From: Sorangium cellulosum
Lineage (GTDB): Bacteria > Myxococcota_A > Polyangia > Polyangiales > Polyangiaceae
Length of the DNA stretch: 64,000 nucleotides
NCBI RefSeq assembly: GCF_004135735.1
Contig: NZ_CP012670.1
Coordinates: forward strand, 4,051,501 to 4,115,500
Reading direction: 5' to 3'
The position numbers were made by a program, and so were the translations under genes. Positions 17,463 to 26,625 of the stretch are shown piece after piece. The notes beneath the pieces are model-generated. The model had not been told where the DNA came from, did no database searches, and saw only the letters and a list, made by a program, of their open reading frames with translations. The first letter of the stretch is position 1. Each line of letters opens with the position of its first letter.

Positions 17463-17499
17463 CGGTCCTCCCGGCCGTGCCCGGATCCATCGCGTCGGC

Positions 17500-19152
17500 T
17501 CATGGCGCCTCCGTGGCCTGGACCTGCGCCGCGGTCGGGCCCTCGTAGCCCTTGGCGGAAGCGCCCCTGGGCTCGACGACGGGCCGCGCGTCGCGGTCGA
17601 GCTTGATGAGCTCGACCTTGGTCCCCTCGGCCGTCGGCCAGAGATACCAGCGCGCATCCATCCAGCCCACGCGCGCCGCGGGGCCCTCGGTGGGCGCGCC
17701 CGTCGCCCCCAGCTGGGCGGACCGCGTCGCGCGGTAGTCCGCGACGGAGGCGTAGGGAGGACGGTTGAGGGCGAACTGCAGCCCCGCGATGCTGGCGAGC
17801 ATCACCGCGCCGCCGGCGACGATCGCCGCCTTCGGCACGCTCCGCTTGGGCGTGACCGGCTCGACCCGCGGCAGGACGAGGTGCAGCGCGAGCAGCCCGA
17901 TGAGGTACAGCGTCCCCGCGAGCAGGAACGGCAGGGCGTACGAGCCCGTGATCTTGAGCGACCAGCCCACGAAGATCTGGAAGAGCGCGCCGCCGACGAC
18001 GCCGAACGCGGTCATGACGCCGACCACCGTCGCCATGGCCGGACGCGGGAGGGCGTCCGAGACGAGCGTGTAGAGATTGCTGCTCCAGCCCTGGTGCGCG
18101 GCCGCGGCGAGCGACAGGATCGCGACCGCGACGAAGACCGTGGGGATGCCCGCGACGCTCGGGACGCCGACGAGCTGCCCGACCGCCATGACGGGCACCG
18201 CGGAGAGCGCGCAGACGAGCATCGCGAGCTTCCGCGCCGCGCCGACGGAGCGGCCGCCCGCGATGAGCCGCGAGGAGAGCCAGCCGCCGCCGACCGCGCC
18301 GCCGTCGGCCACGAGGAACACGACGGGGATCGCGTAGGCCATGAACGTCGGCTTGAGGTTGAACTCGCTGACGAGGAACTTCGGCAGCCAGGTGAGGTAG
18401 AACCACCACGGCGCGTCGGTGAAGAACTTCGCGGTGGCGACCGCGTACACGGGCCGCATCCCGAACACCTCGCCGACGCCGAGCGACTCGGTCGACTCCT
18501 TCGCGTCGGAGCGGATGTGCGCGAGCTCCTCGGGCGACACCTTCGGGTGCTCCTCGGGCCGCCGGTAGAGGCGATTCCAGAAGAAGATCCACACGACGCC
18601 GATGCCGCCCAGCAGGAGGAAGCAGGTGCGCCAGCCGTACGCCTCCGCGATGCGCACCGCGAGGAGCGGGGCGAGGATGGCGCCCACGTTCGAGCCGCAG
18701 TTGAACAGCCCGGTGGCGAGCGCCCGCTCTTTCTTGGGGAACCACTCGGCGACCGTGCGGACGGCGGAAGGGAAGTTGCCCGCCTCGCCGACCCCGAGCA
18801 GGAAGCGCACCCCGGCGAAGCCGGCGAAGCTGCCGACGGCGGCGTGGGCCGCCGAGGCGACGTTCCAGAGCAGGAACGTCGCGCTGAGCCCCTTGCCGGT
18901 GCCGATGCGGTCGATCCAGCGACCCACGAACACCATGCCGAAGCCGTAGGCGAGCAGGAAGCTCACGTTGATGAGCGCGAGGTCCGTCGGCCCGAGGCGC
19001 AGATCGTCCTCGAAGAACGGGATCAGCAGGGAGAAGAGCTGCCGATCGAGGTAGTTAATCGTCGTCGCGAAGAAGAGGAGCGCGCAGATGGTCCAGCGGA
19101 CCCGGGTGACAGTGCCCTGGCGCGCCGGGGCGACGGGGGATGACGCAGTCAT
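17500..19152 (-). CDS. MFS transporter, anion:cation symporter family (hexuronate/aldarate type)
   Basis: The protein has 550 aa. About twelve hydrophobic segments are visible, with ACS-family marks: INYLDRQLFSLLIPFF in helix 1, GVRFLLGVGEAGNFPSAV in helix 4, AEWFPKKERALATG after helix 4, and WFYLTWLPKFL in helix 7. ExuT/GarP-type carriers of this family import hexuronates or aldarates. A C-terminal tail of about 90 residues (including WMDARWYLWPTAEG) follows the last helix and is not usual for ExuT. The ATG overlaps the SDR stop (ATGA), so translation is coupled. Confidence 0.9.
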   Translation of the reverse strand: MTASSPVAPARQGTVTRVRWTICALLFFATTINYLDRQLFSLLIPFFEDDLRLGPTDLALINVSFLLAYGFGMVFVGRWIDRIGTGKGLSATFLLWNVASAAHAAVGSFAGFAGVRFLLGVGEAGNFPSAVRTVAEWFPKKERALATGLFNCGSNVGAILAPLLAVRIAEAYGWRTCFLLLGGIGVVWIFFWNRLYRRPEEHPKVSPEELAHIRSDAKESTESLGVGEVFGMRPVYAVATAKFFTDAPWWFYLTWLPKFLVSEFNLKPTFMAYAIPVVFLVADGGAVGGGWLSSRLIAGGRSVGAARKLAMLVCALSAVPVMAVGQLVGVPSVAGIPTVFVAVAILSLAAAAHQGWSSNLYTLVSDALPRPAMATVVGVMTAFGVVGGALFQIFVGWSLKITGSYALPFLLAGTLYLIGLLALHLVLPRVEPVTPKRSVPKAAIVAGGAVMLASIAGLQFALNRPPYASVADYRATRSAQLGATGAPTEGPAARVGWMDARWYLWPTAEGTKVELIKLDRDARPVVEPRGASAKGYEGPTAAQVQATEAP

Positions 19153-19922
19153 TGGTTCACCGCCGAAGCCAGGAAGCCGCCGTCGACAACGAGGCTCGTG
19201 CCGGTGACGAAGCTCACCGCGTCCGAGCAGAGGAAGAGCGCCGCGCCGACCAGCTCCTGCGTCTCGCCGAAGCGGCCGAGCGGGGTGCGGGTGAGCAGCT
19301 CCTGCCCGCGCGGCGTGCCCTCGAGGAGGGCGCGGTTGAGGTCGGTCACGAAGACGCCGGGCACGAGGGCGTTGGTCCGGATGCCGTGCTTCGCCCACTC
19401 GGTGCCGAGGCTCCGGGTGAGCGCCATGACGGCGGCCTTGGACGCGCCGTAGGCCGCCACCTCGTGGAACGCGACGAAGCTCGACAGCGAGGCGACGTTG
19501 ACGATGCGGCCGCGGCCGCTCTCGCGCAGGGGGCCGTGGAACGACTGGCAGGCGCGCAGCATGCCCGTGACGTTCGTGTCGAGCAGGCTGTTCCACTCCG
19601 CGTCGCCGACCTCGCTCGTGGGCTTGCGGAAGGTCCGGCCGGCGCAGTTGACGAGGATGTCGACGCCGCCGAGCGCCTCGAGGACCCGCTCGCGCAGGGC
19701 GTCGAGCGACGCCCGGTCGCCGACGTCGCACGTCGCCTCGAGCGAGCGGACCCCCCGGGCGCGGAGCTCGTCGGTGACCGCGCGCGCGCGGTCCGCCCGG
19801 GTGCCCGACGCGACGGTGTGGACCCCCGCCTCGGCGAGGCCGAGGGCGATCGCGCGCCCGATGCCGGACGTCCCGCCGATGACGACCGCCTTGCGGCCCG
19901 CGATGTCGAAGAGCTTGGTCAT
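19149..19922 (-). CDS. Short-chain dehydrogenase, KduD/gluconate-5-dehydrogenase-like
   Basis: The protein has 257 aa. The cofactor loop GGTSGIG, the NVASLSS serine, the YGASK catalytic Tyr-Lys pair and the VDGGF C-terminus are typical of classical SDR enzymes, and overall length fits KduD. In this operon it would reduce or oxidise a keto-deoxy-uronate or keto-aldonate intermediate. Its start and stop both overlap neighbours by four bases (ATGA). Confidence 0.88.
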   Translation of the reverse strand: MTKLFDIAGRKAVVIGGTSGIGRAIALGLAEAGVHTVASGTRADRARAVTDELRARGVRSLEATCDVGDRASLDALRERVLEALGGVDILVNCAGRTFRKPTSEVGDAEWNSLLDTNVTGMLRACQSFHGPLRESGRGRIVNVASLSSFVAFHEVAAYGASKAAVMALTRSLGTEWAKHGIRTNALVPGVFVTDLNRALLEGTPRGQELLTRTPLGRFGETQELVGAALFLCSDAVSFVTGTSLVVDGGFLASAVNQ

Positions 19923-21037
19923 GCCTTCAGCCACTCCCCCGCGATGCCGCCCAGGAGCGCCCGCGCGTCGCGCTCGATCTGGGCGTCGGTCGGCGGGACG
20001 GGCATCGCGCCGTAGCGCCGCGTGAGCGCGCTCGCGATCGAGCGCCGCGAGTGGCGCCACTTGTAGATGAGCTGATCGAGGACGCGCGCGTCGGAGTGCT
20101 GGGGCACGAACGTCGGCCCGAGCATCTCCAGGCGCATCATGGTCGTCTCCTCGATGAGGCTCGGGTTGTTCATGAACCACCAGCAGCCGAACGGGAGGAC
20201 GTTGGCGAACTTCCGCGCCACGACGCAGAGGGTGTGCGTGTTCTCGCGCGCGAGCGTCGTGACCAGGAAGCGGACGTCGGGGTTCTCCGCGGCGAGCCGC
20301 TCGAGCGGGGTCAGGTCGACGGCGCTCACCCCGTCGCCGGCCACGCCGAGGCGGGGGTTCACCGCGCGCCGGACACCGATCATCATCGCGAACGGCAGGT
20401 CGTGCTCGCGGCACGCGTCCAGCACCGCCCGGGGCGGGGCCGAGACCTCGTTGACGGAGATCGCGAGGTAGCGCGGCCGCATCCGGGCGATCCACCGCGT
20501 GAGCTCGGCCTTCAGATCCTGCGCGGCGATGAGGCGATCGAGGCGCAGCGCGGCGTGGAACCGCGGATCGGGCGCGAGGCCCGCCTCCCAGAGCGCGCGC
20601 TCCTCCGGATCGGTCGGGTCGTTCGTCATCGCGAGCGCGCTCACGCCGGCGAGGCGCAGCACGTCCTCCACGTGCTGCTCGACCCGGCGCGCGGCGAAGA
20701 AGGCGCGTGCCTCGCGCAGGTCCCTGGCGGCGGGGTCGAGGCCGAAGGCGGCGAGCACGGTCGCGACGCCCGCGGCGGCCTCGGACAGCGGCGAGCGGCG
20801 GACGAAGAGCGCGTCCCACACGAGGTCGGCCTGCGCCGCCTTGTCGCGGGCGAAGAACGCCTCGGGCGCGAGCTTCGGCTCGGCGCGGAGGGTCTCGGCG
20901 ACGAGGTAGTGATAGGTCAAGAGCTCGTCGACGCCCCACAGGTTCATCGCGCCGAACTGGGGCGCGAACAGGTGTGTGTGGAGATCGATGACGGGCGCGG
21001 CGTCGACGGCTCTGGCAACGCGCTCGGCGAGGGTCAT
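19919..21037 (-). CDS. Uronate-isomerase-like amidohydrolase-fold protein
   Basis: The protein has 372 aa. It opens with [14 protein letters not shown] (metal-binding HxH of amidohydrolase barrels) and has [29 protein letters not shown] and [20 protein letters not shown] near the end. This resembles the glucuronate/uronate isomerase family but is about 100 residues shorter than UxaC, so it belongs to a divergent branch. The role proposed, isomerising galacturonate or glucuronate to the keto acid, is inferred from family and operon. It overlaps both neighbours by 4 bp. Confidence 0.75.
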   Translation of the reverse strand: MTLAERVARAVDAAPVIDLHTHLFAPQFGAMNLWGVDELLTYHYLVAETLRAEPKLAPEAFFARDKAAQADLVWDALFVRRSPLSEAAAGVATVLAAFGLDPAARDLREARAFFAARRVEQHVEDVLRLAGVSALAMTNDPTDPEERALWEAGLAPDPRFHAALRLDRLIAAQDLKAELTRWIARMRPRYLAISVNEVSAPPRAVLDACREHDLPFAMMIGVRRAVNPRLGVAGDGVSAVDLTPLERLAAENPDVRFLVTTLARENTHTLCVVARKFANVLPFGCWWFMNNPSLIEETTMMRLEMLGPTFVPQHSDARVLDQLIYKWRHSRRSIASALTRRYGAMPVPPTDAQIERDARALLGGIAGEWLKA

Positions 21038-22275
21038 CTCGGCACCTCAGGGATGCGGTCGTCCTTGGGATCGGCCCAGCGCTCGTTCGGCACGGTGGCC
21101 GACCAGCCCGGGCGCAGCGGGTCTCTGTCGTAGGGATAGGAGCCCAGGCGGCGGTACTCCTCGGCGTAGTGAGCGAGCTTGTCGCGGTCGAGGCGCACGC
21201 CCAGGCCGGGGCCCTCGGGGACGCGGATGCGGCCGTTCCGGTACGGGAGCGGGCCCCCCTGGATCACGTCGTCTCTCAGGTGGTGATAATGCGCGTCGGC
21301 GGCGAACGAGAGGTTCGGGATCACCGCCCCGAGGTGCAGCATCGTGGCGAGCTGCACGCCGAGCTCGCCCGAGGAGTGGACCGCGACGCCGAGGCCGAAC
21401 GTCTCGCAGATCCCGGCCGCCTTCACGCAGGGCCGGATGCCGCCCCAGAACGTCGTGTCGAGCAGGATGACGTCCACGGCCGTGTCGAGCACGTTCGCGG
21501 CGAGCTGCTCGAAGTTGACGACGACGGTGTTCGTCGCGAGCGGCATCCGCACCTTCTCGCGGGTGCGCCGCATCGCGTGCAGGCCGAAGACGGGGTCCTC
21601 CAGGTAGTCGTTGTTCAGGTCCTCGATCGCCTGCCCGAAGCGGATGCCCTGCTCCGTCGACCAGACGGCGTTCGGATCGAAGCGGACGCGATCTCCCCCG
21701 ACGGCGTGGGCCACGGCGCGGTAGCACTCGAGCTCGTAATCCGGGTGGAAGACGCCGCCCTTGAGCTTGTGCGAGGTGAACCCGTGCTCCTTCTTCAGCG
21801 CCTTCGCGTGCTCCACGAGCTGCTCCGGCGTGCGCACCTCGCCGGAGCCGTCGGGGTTCGCGAAGCGGAAGAAGAGGTAGGAGGCGAAGGGGACCTCGTC
21901 CTGCAGCTTGCCGCCGAGGAGGTCGTGGACCGGCACGCCGAAGGCCTGCCCGAGCAGGTCGAGGCAGGCGAACTCCAGCGCGGCGAGGATCTGGGTGCGG
22001 TTGTTGTAGAGAGAGGCCGTCGGGTTCGCGATCCGGAACCGCATCTCCTCGAGGCGGGCGGGGTCGTGGCCCACGAGATAGGCCTTCATCGCCCGGAACA
22101 CGGCCTCGGCCGACTCGCCGCCGCCGCCCATCTCGCCGAGGCCGACGAGCCCGTTGTCCGCCTCGACCTCGACGAGGGTGCGCACGAAGCGACCCCAGTG
22201 GCAGCCGTTCGCGTGGCGCAGGGGCGCCTCGAGCGGGACGGTGACGGTGGTGGCGCGGATATCGACAATCCTCAT
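21034..22275 (-). CDS. Enolase-superfamily sugar-acid dehydratase (glucarate dehydratase-like)
   Basis: The protein has 413 aa. The acid-sugar dehydratase motifs are in order: SHKLKGG (KxK base), RFDPNAVWS and YLEDPV (metal ligands Asp and Glu), LATNTVV (Asn, glucarate dehydratase mark) and AVHSSGELG (catalytic His). GlucD-type enzymes dehydrate glucarate or galactarate to a keto-deoxy-glucarate. It is the first gene of the uronate operon, and the region upstream (22276-22779) carries a striking palindrome array that may be the operator. Confidence 0.85.
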   Translation of the reverse strand: MRIVDIRATTVTVPLEAPLRHANGCHWGRFVRTLVEVEADNGLVGLGEMGGGGESAEAVFRAMKAYLVGHDPARLEEMRFRIANPTASLYNNRTQILAALEFACLDLLGQAFGVPVHDLLGGKLQDEVPFASYLFFRFANPDGSGEVRTPEQLVEHAKALKKEHGFTSHKLKGGVFHPDYELECYRAVAHAVGGDRVRFDPNAVWSTEQGIRFGQAIEDLNNDYLEDPVFGLHAMRRTREKVRMPLATNTVVVNFEQLAANVLDTAVDVILLDTTFWGGIRPCVKAAGICETFGLGVAVHSSGELGVQLATMLHLGAVIPNLSFAADAHYHHLRDDVIQGGPLPYRNGRIRVPEGPGLGVRLDRDKLAHYAEEYRRLGSYPYDRDPLRPGWSATVPNERWADPKDDRIPEVPR

Positions 22276-22779
22276 GCAGGACGTGCTCCCGGGGACCGGC
22301 GGTGAAGGGGCGAGTCCATCGGCGACGGCCCCTCCGTTGTGCGTCGTCGTGCTTCACGCCCGCGCTCCCGCGCGCGCGGCGGAACAGACGTTGGTCAGAG
22401 AAGGAATCGAAGTGTCGTTTTCGGCTCCCGACGACTGGGCGTCTCGCAGACGCCAGATGAGCCCTCAGAACGAGTGGACGGGCAACGAGCTCGTACGCAC
22501 GGAGTTTTCCGTTCGGCACGGGAGTATTCCCGACCAGTACGGAAGCTTTCCGTGCGGCGCGGGAGTATTCCCGACCAGCACGGAAGTGATCACGGCTCGT
22601 GACGAAAGATCAGGGAGCCATCCCACCACCGTCGATGGCGGCGCGCGACGCGCGCGTCGGCTCCCGGGCGGGGGCGCGCGTCGTGGTGTCCTGGTGTCGT
22701 GAAGAGCGAACGAGCGACCGGAGTCGCCTCTGCGATCACGAGGCGACTCCGGCGCGCGCGGGGCGCGGCGAGGGCGTCG
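22276..22779. other. Region between pheT and the uronate operon, no gene
   Basis: No credible coding sequence lies in these 504 bp, which separate two minus-strand transcription units. It must hold the end of the pheST message and the promoter of the uronate operon. Its main structure is the palindromic tandem repeat at 22498-22595. Confidence 0.5.
22498..22595. repeat. Tandem 40/41-bp repeats with two nested palindromes (operator candidate)
   Basis: Two full units (22498-22537, 22538-22578) and one partial unit (22579-22595) each begin with ACGGAA-type sequence and end with CCCGACCAG. Each full unit contains the palindrome CGGGAGTATTCCCG. Unit 2 also has CGGAAGCTTTCCG, of which unit 1 has a variant. 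It lies about 220 bp upstream of the first gene of the uronate operon. Confidence 0.7.
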
Positions 22780-25212
22780 TCAGCGCTGCTGGGCGCCGAA
22801 GCGCGCCTTGGCGGCGTCCACCGCGGCGCGCGTCCACCGATCGACCTCGTCGTCGGTCAGGGTGCGCTCGGGCGAGCGGAACCAGAGGGCGAAGCCGAGC
22901 GAGTGGGTCCCGGGCGGGAGCTCGCTGCCGCGGTAGCGATCGAACAGCTCCACCTTCTCGCAGCGCTCGCCGGCCGTGGTGCGCAGCACGTCGAGCACCT
23001 GGCCCGCCGGCACGTCGAGCGGCAGGAGGAGCGCCACGTCGTGCCGCATCGCCGGGAACCGGCTCGGCTTCACGGCCACCGGCGCGCGGTACGAGCGCGC
23101 CACGGCCTGGAGATCGAGCTCCGCCGCCACCGCGCCGGCGGTGAGCTCCAGCGCGTCGCGCACGTCCGGGTGGAGCTCCGCCACGTGCCCGACGGGGCGG
23201 CCGTCGAGCGTGACGCGGGCGCCCTTGCGCGGGTGCGCCCACGGCGGGGGCTCCCCCTCCAGGTCGAGCGCCGCCGCTGCGCTGCCGGCGAGCTCCGCCA
23301 GCACCGCCTCGACCACGCCCTTTCCGTCGTAGAAATCGACGTCCTCGGGCGGCGACAGGTACGTGTCGCGCGGCCCCGCGAGGAGGATCGCGAGCCGGGT
23401 CGGCTCGTCCACGGGCGGCCGCTCGACCCCGCCCGCGCCGCGCTCGGCGGAGGCCTCGCCCTGCCGGGGCAGGAACACCTGGCTCACCTCGAACAGCCGC
23501 ACCCGGGGCACGTTGTACCGCTGCGCGCGCTGCGCGACCGTGAGGAGCCCCGGGATGAGCGACGGGCGCATCACCGACTTCTCCTCGGAGAGCGGGTTCT
23601 GCAGCCGGAGGACCGGCGCGTCGGCGAGGCCCGCCGCCTTGAGATCCCCGGGCGAGAGGAACGAGTACGTCACCGCCTCGTGCAGCCCGATGCCGGTGCA
23701 GAGCTGGCGCACGCGGCGCCGGAGCCGGTAATCGCCCTTCGCGCCGGCGGGCGCCGCCGCGATGCGCGGGAGCCGGCTCGGGATCTGGTCGTAGCCGGCG
23801 ACGCGCGCGACCTCCTCGATGAGGTCGATCTCCTCGGCGATGTCGGGCCGGTGCGCCGGCACGTCGACGACGAGCGCGTCGGCCTGCTGCTCCACGATCG
23901 CGATGCCCAGCGTGGTCAGGATCTCGCGCGTCCGCGCCGGGGCCTCGGCCCCGATGATCCGCTGGTAGCGGGGCAGCCGGAGCGTCAGGCGGCGCGGGGC
24001 GCGGGGCGCGACGTACGCGTCGATCGGCTCGCCCGCCGCCTCGCCGCCGGCCAGCTCGCAGATGAGGGCGCTCCCGCGGTCGCGCGACAGGGGGACCCCC
24101 GAGACGTCCACCTCCCGCTCGAAGCGGTGCGACGCCTCGGTGTGGAAGCCGTACCGGCGCGCGGTGCGCCGGATCCCGCGCGGCTCGAAGTAGGCCGACT
24201 CGAGGAACACCCGGCGCGTCGCCGCGGTGACGCCGCTGTCCGCGCCCCCGATCACGCCGGCCAGGGCCAGGACGCGCTCCGCGTCGGCGATCACGAGGTC
24301 GTCCTCGTGCAAGGAGAGCTGCTGCCCGTCGAGCGCGACGAACGCCTCGCCCGGCCGGGCCCTCCGGATCGCGATCGGCAGGCGCAGCGTGTCGAGATCG
24401 AAGGCGTGCAGCGGCTGCCCCCGCTCGAGCATCACCAGGTTGGTCGCGTCGACGAGGTTGCTGATCGGCCGGACCCCGAGGCGGCTCAGCCGCACCCGCG
24501 CCCAGAGCGGCGACGGGCCTACGCGGACCCCCTCGATCACCTGGCCGGCGTACCGGGGGCACCCCTCCTTGCTGCGCACCTCCACGGCCGCGCGCGCCCC
24601 GCCGCCGCCCGCCCGCGGCGGCGCGACGCCGGGCGGCTGGAAGGGGAGCCCGAGCACCGCGGCCACGTCCCGGGCCACGCCGAGGTGGCCCAGCGCGTCG
24701 GGCCGGTTCGGCGTGACGCTGAGCTCGATGATCCAGTCCTCGAGGCGCGGCTCCCAGTCGAGCAGCGACTGCCCGGGGCGACCGCCCTCGATCGTCAACA
24801 GCCCCTCGTGGCTCGAGCCGAGCCCGAGCTCGTCCTCGGCGCAGAGCATGCCGGGCGAGGTGATGCCGGCGACCGCCTTCTCGGTCAGGGTGATGCGCGC
24901 GCCGCTGCGATCCAGGACCTGCGCCCCCACGGGCGCATAGCAGACGAGCGCCGGCGCGGGCGGGATGACCGGCGCGCCGCACACCACCTCCACCTCCCGG
25001 CCGCCGGCGTCCACGCGGACCAGCGTGAGCCCCTTCCTGTTGGGGTGCGGCCGCGTCGCGACGACGCTCGCGAGGACGACCGGGCGCAGCGAGGCGCCGA
25101 CGTGCGTCACGCGGTCGACCTCGAGCCCGCCGCGGCCGAGCGCCGATACCACGGCGTCGACGCCGGGATCGGCGCCGAGGATCTCTTTCGTCCACTGGTA
25201 GGATATCAACAT
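22780..25212 (-). CDS. pheT: Phenylalanine-tRNA ligase beta subunit
   Basis: The protein has 810 aa, the usual bacterial length. It begins MLISYQWTKEILG and then shows the tRNA-binding domain (about 40-150), the B3/B4 editing domain (about 210-380), B5 (about 400-475), the inactive synthetase-like core, and the C-terminal ferredoxin-fold anticodon-binding domain, with FALWFRSPERTLTDDEVD near the end. The enzyme is an alpha2-beta2 tetramer with PheS, in the cytoplasm. The gene lies 33 nt after pheS and is surely co-transcribed. Confidence 0.97.
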   Translation of the reverse strand: MLISYQWTKEILGADPGVDAVVSALGRGGLEVDRVTHVGASLRPVVLASVVATRPHPNRKGLTLVRVDAGGREVEVVCGAPVIPPAPALVCYAPVGAQVLDRSGARITLTEKAVAGITSPGMLCAEDELGLGSSHEGLLTIEGGRPGQSLLDWEPRLEDWIIELSVTPNRPDALGHLGVARDVAAVLGLPFQPPGVAPPRAGGGGARAAVEVRSKEGCPRYAGQVIEGVRVGPSPLWARVRLSRLGVRPISNLVDATNLVMLERGQPLHAFDLDTLRLPIAIRRARPGEAFVALDGQQLSLHEDDLVIADAERVLALAGVIGGADSGVTAATRRVFLESAYFEPRGIRRTARRYGFHTEASHRFEREVDVSGVPLSRDRGSALICELAGGEAAGEPIDAYVAPRAPRRLTLRLPRYQRIIGAEAPARTREILTTLGIAIVEQQADALVVDVPAHRPDIAEEIDLIEEVARVAGYDQIPSRLPRIAAAPAGAKGDYRLRRRVRQLCTGIGLHEAVTYSFLSPGDLKAAGLADAPVLRLQNPLSEEKSVMRPSLIPGLLTVAQRAQRYNVPRVRLFEVSQVFLPRQGEASAERGAGGVERPPVDEPTRLAILLAGPRDTYLSPPEDVDFYDGKGVVEAVLAELAGSAAAALDLEGEPPPWAHPRKGARVTLDGRPVGHVAELHPDVRDALELTAGAVAAELDLQAVARSYRAPVAVKPSRFPAMRHDVALLLPLDVPAGQVLDVLRTTAGERCEKVELFDRYRGSELPPGTHSLGFALWFRSPERTLTDDEVDRWTRAAVDAAKARFGAQQR

Positions 25213-25245
25213 GGGGAACCGGGGCTGCGGCCTTGGGACAATCGC

Positions 25246-26295
25246 CTAGAGGCTTCCGAGGAAGCGGACGTCGTTCTCGTAGAAGCTGCGGATATCGTCG
25301 ACGGCGAACTTCATGTTGGCCGTGCGATCCACGCCGATGCCGAACGCCAGCCCTGTATAGACCTCGGGGTCGATCCCGACGTTCCGGAGCACCGTCGGGT
25401 GGACCATGCCGCACCCCAGCACCTCCAGCCAGCCCGTCCCCTTGCACTGCGGGCAAGCGCGGTTCTCGCCGTAGCAGACGAGGCAGGACACATCGAGCTC
25501 CGCGCTGGGCTCGGTGAAGGGGAAGTAGCTCGGCCGGAAGCGCGTCTTCGTGTCCTCACCGAACATCCGGCGACTGTAGACCTCGAGCAGGCCCTTCAGA
25601 TCGGCGAGGGACACGTCGCGATCGACCACGAGGCCCTCGATCTGCACGAACATGGGGCTGTGGCTGGCGTCGTCGTCGCGGCGGTAGACGACGCCGGGCG
25701 CGACGATCATGACCGGGGGAGGGTGGGAGAGCATCTCGCGCACCTGCACCGGGCTCGTGTGCGTCCTGAGCAGCACGTTCTGGCCGGGATCTCCGGCGAT
25801 GTAGAACGTGTCGTGCATGTCCATCGCCGGGTGATCCGCGGGGAACCCGAGGAGGTCGAAGTTGTAGCGCGCGAGCTCGATCTGCGGCCCTTCGGCCACG
25901 TCGAACCCGAGCCCGACGAAGATATCGACGATCTCGTCGAGGGTCCGCATGATGGGGTGCGGCCGCCCCGGCGCGCGCCACCGTCCGGGCAGGGTGATAT
26001 CGAGGGGCGGCGCGGAGAGCTCGCGCTCGCGGGCCGTCCGCTTGATGCGCGCGGTGGCCTCCTCGCGGGCGCGCTCGACGCGGCCCTTGACCGCGTTGAG
26101 GCGCTGTCCGAGGAGCTTGCGCTCCGCCGGCGCCGCGCCGGGCAGCTGCTTCATCAGGGCATTGAGCGAGCCGCGGCGCCCGAGCAGGCTGGCATACAGG
26201 CGGTTCAGCTCATCGACGTCGCCGACGGCGGCGAACTGGACGTCGACCGTCCGATCGACCTCGTCGATGAGGCGGCCGAGTTCGGGACCACTCAT
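25246..26295 (-). CDS. pheS: Phenylalanine-tRNA ligase alpha subunit
   Basis: The protein has 349 aa. The N-terminal coiled-coil (about 1-95) is followed by the class II catalytic core: motif 2 (VYRRDDDASHSPMFVQIEG), the Phe-pocket FPFTEPSAELDV, and motif 3 GIGVDRTANMKF. A CxxC-x6-CxxC cluster (CLVC...CPQC) precedes GTGWLEVLGCGMVHP, as in many PheS. It charges tRNA-Phe together with PheT. The ATG at 26295 gives the normal length; no attenuator leader was recognised upstream. Confidence 0.97.
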   Translation of the reverse strand: MSGPELGRLIDEVDRTVDVQFAAVGDVDELNRLYASLLGRRGSLNALMKQLPGAAPAERKLLGQRLNAVKGRVERAREEATARIKRTARERELSAPPLDITLPGRWRAPGRPHPIMRTLDEIVDIFVGLGFDVAEGPQIELARYNFDLLGFPADHPAMDMHDTFYIAGDPGQNVLLRTHTSPVQVREMLSHPPPVMIVAPGVVYRRDDDASHSPMFVQIEGLVVDRDVSLADLKGLLEVYSRRMFGEDTKTRFRPSYFPFTEPSAELDVSCLVCYGENRACPQCKGTGWLEVLGCGMVHPTVLRNVGIDPEVYTGLAFGIGVDRTANMKFAVDDIRSFYENDVRFLGSL

Positions 26296-26625
26296 TGCCG
26301 CCCCCCTTACCCCAGGGGCCCTGGCAACGCAAGGTGCGACCTCTGGCGCGGCGCCAGCGCGCAGCGCCACCCGCCAGCGCGCGCGGGACCGTCTGGCGCG
26401 CGGCGACCGCGGTGGAGCGCGCCTCGCCGTGCGCGGGGCGCGGCTCCCGGCGCTCGGAGGAGCACGCCAGATCCGCGGCGCCGCGCCCCCGGGCGCAACA
26501 ACGGGTGTCCACGCCGTCAACGCCGGGTTGACGGCGTGTGGCGCCTCGCGAGCGCGCGAGCGCGCTGCTCGTGCGGTGGCGCAGCGATTGCTAAGTCCTG
26601 GTGCATTCAGAAAGGGGCTTGAACC
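26296..26625. other. Divergent region between pheS and the pectate lyase, no gene
   Basis: The 330-bp stretch is very GC-rich with several CGCGC-type low-complexity runs. The only clear structure is the 11-bp inverted repeat at 26510-26538. It must hold the promoters of both flanking genes. Confidence 0.45.
26510..26538. promoter_or_regulatory. Inverted repeat CACGCCGTCAA-7-TTGACGGCGTG
   Basis: Arms of 11 bp are perfect with a 7-nt spacer, about 90 bp before the pectate lyase start. It may be an operator or part of a -35 region (TTGACG). No T-run follows, so a terminator is less likely. Confidence 0.4.

Noticed and set aside
17401-19143. A 580-codon plus-strand frame opposite the MFS gene
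   Set aside because: It is the antisense of a clear transporter and is composed mainly of Arg, Glu and Asp without any domain.
22498-22595. CRISPR-like repeats
   Set aside because: Units are directly abutting, with no unique spacers, and no cas genes are present; a palindromic tandem repeat explains them better.
22699-26622. A 1307-codon open frame on the plus strand opposite pheT-pheS
   Set aside because: It is the antisense of two clear synthetase genes, is Arg/Glu/His-rich and has no domain; very high GC makes such antisense frames common here.
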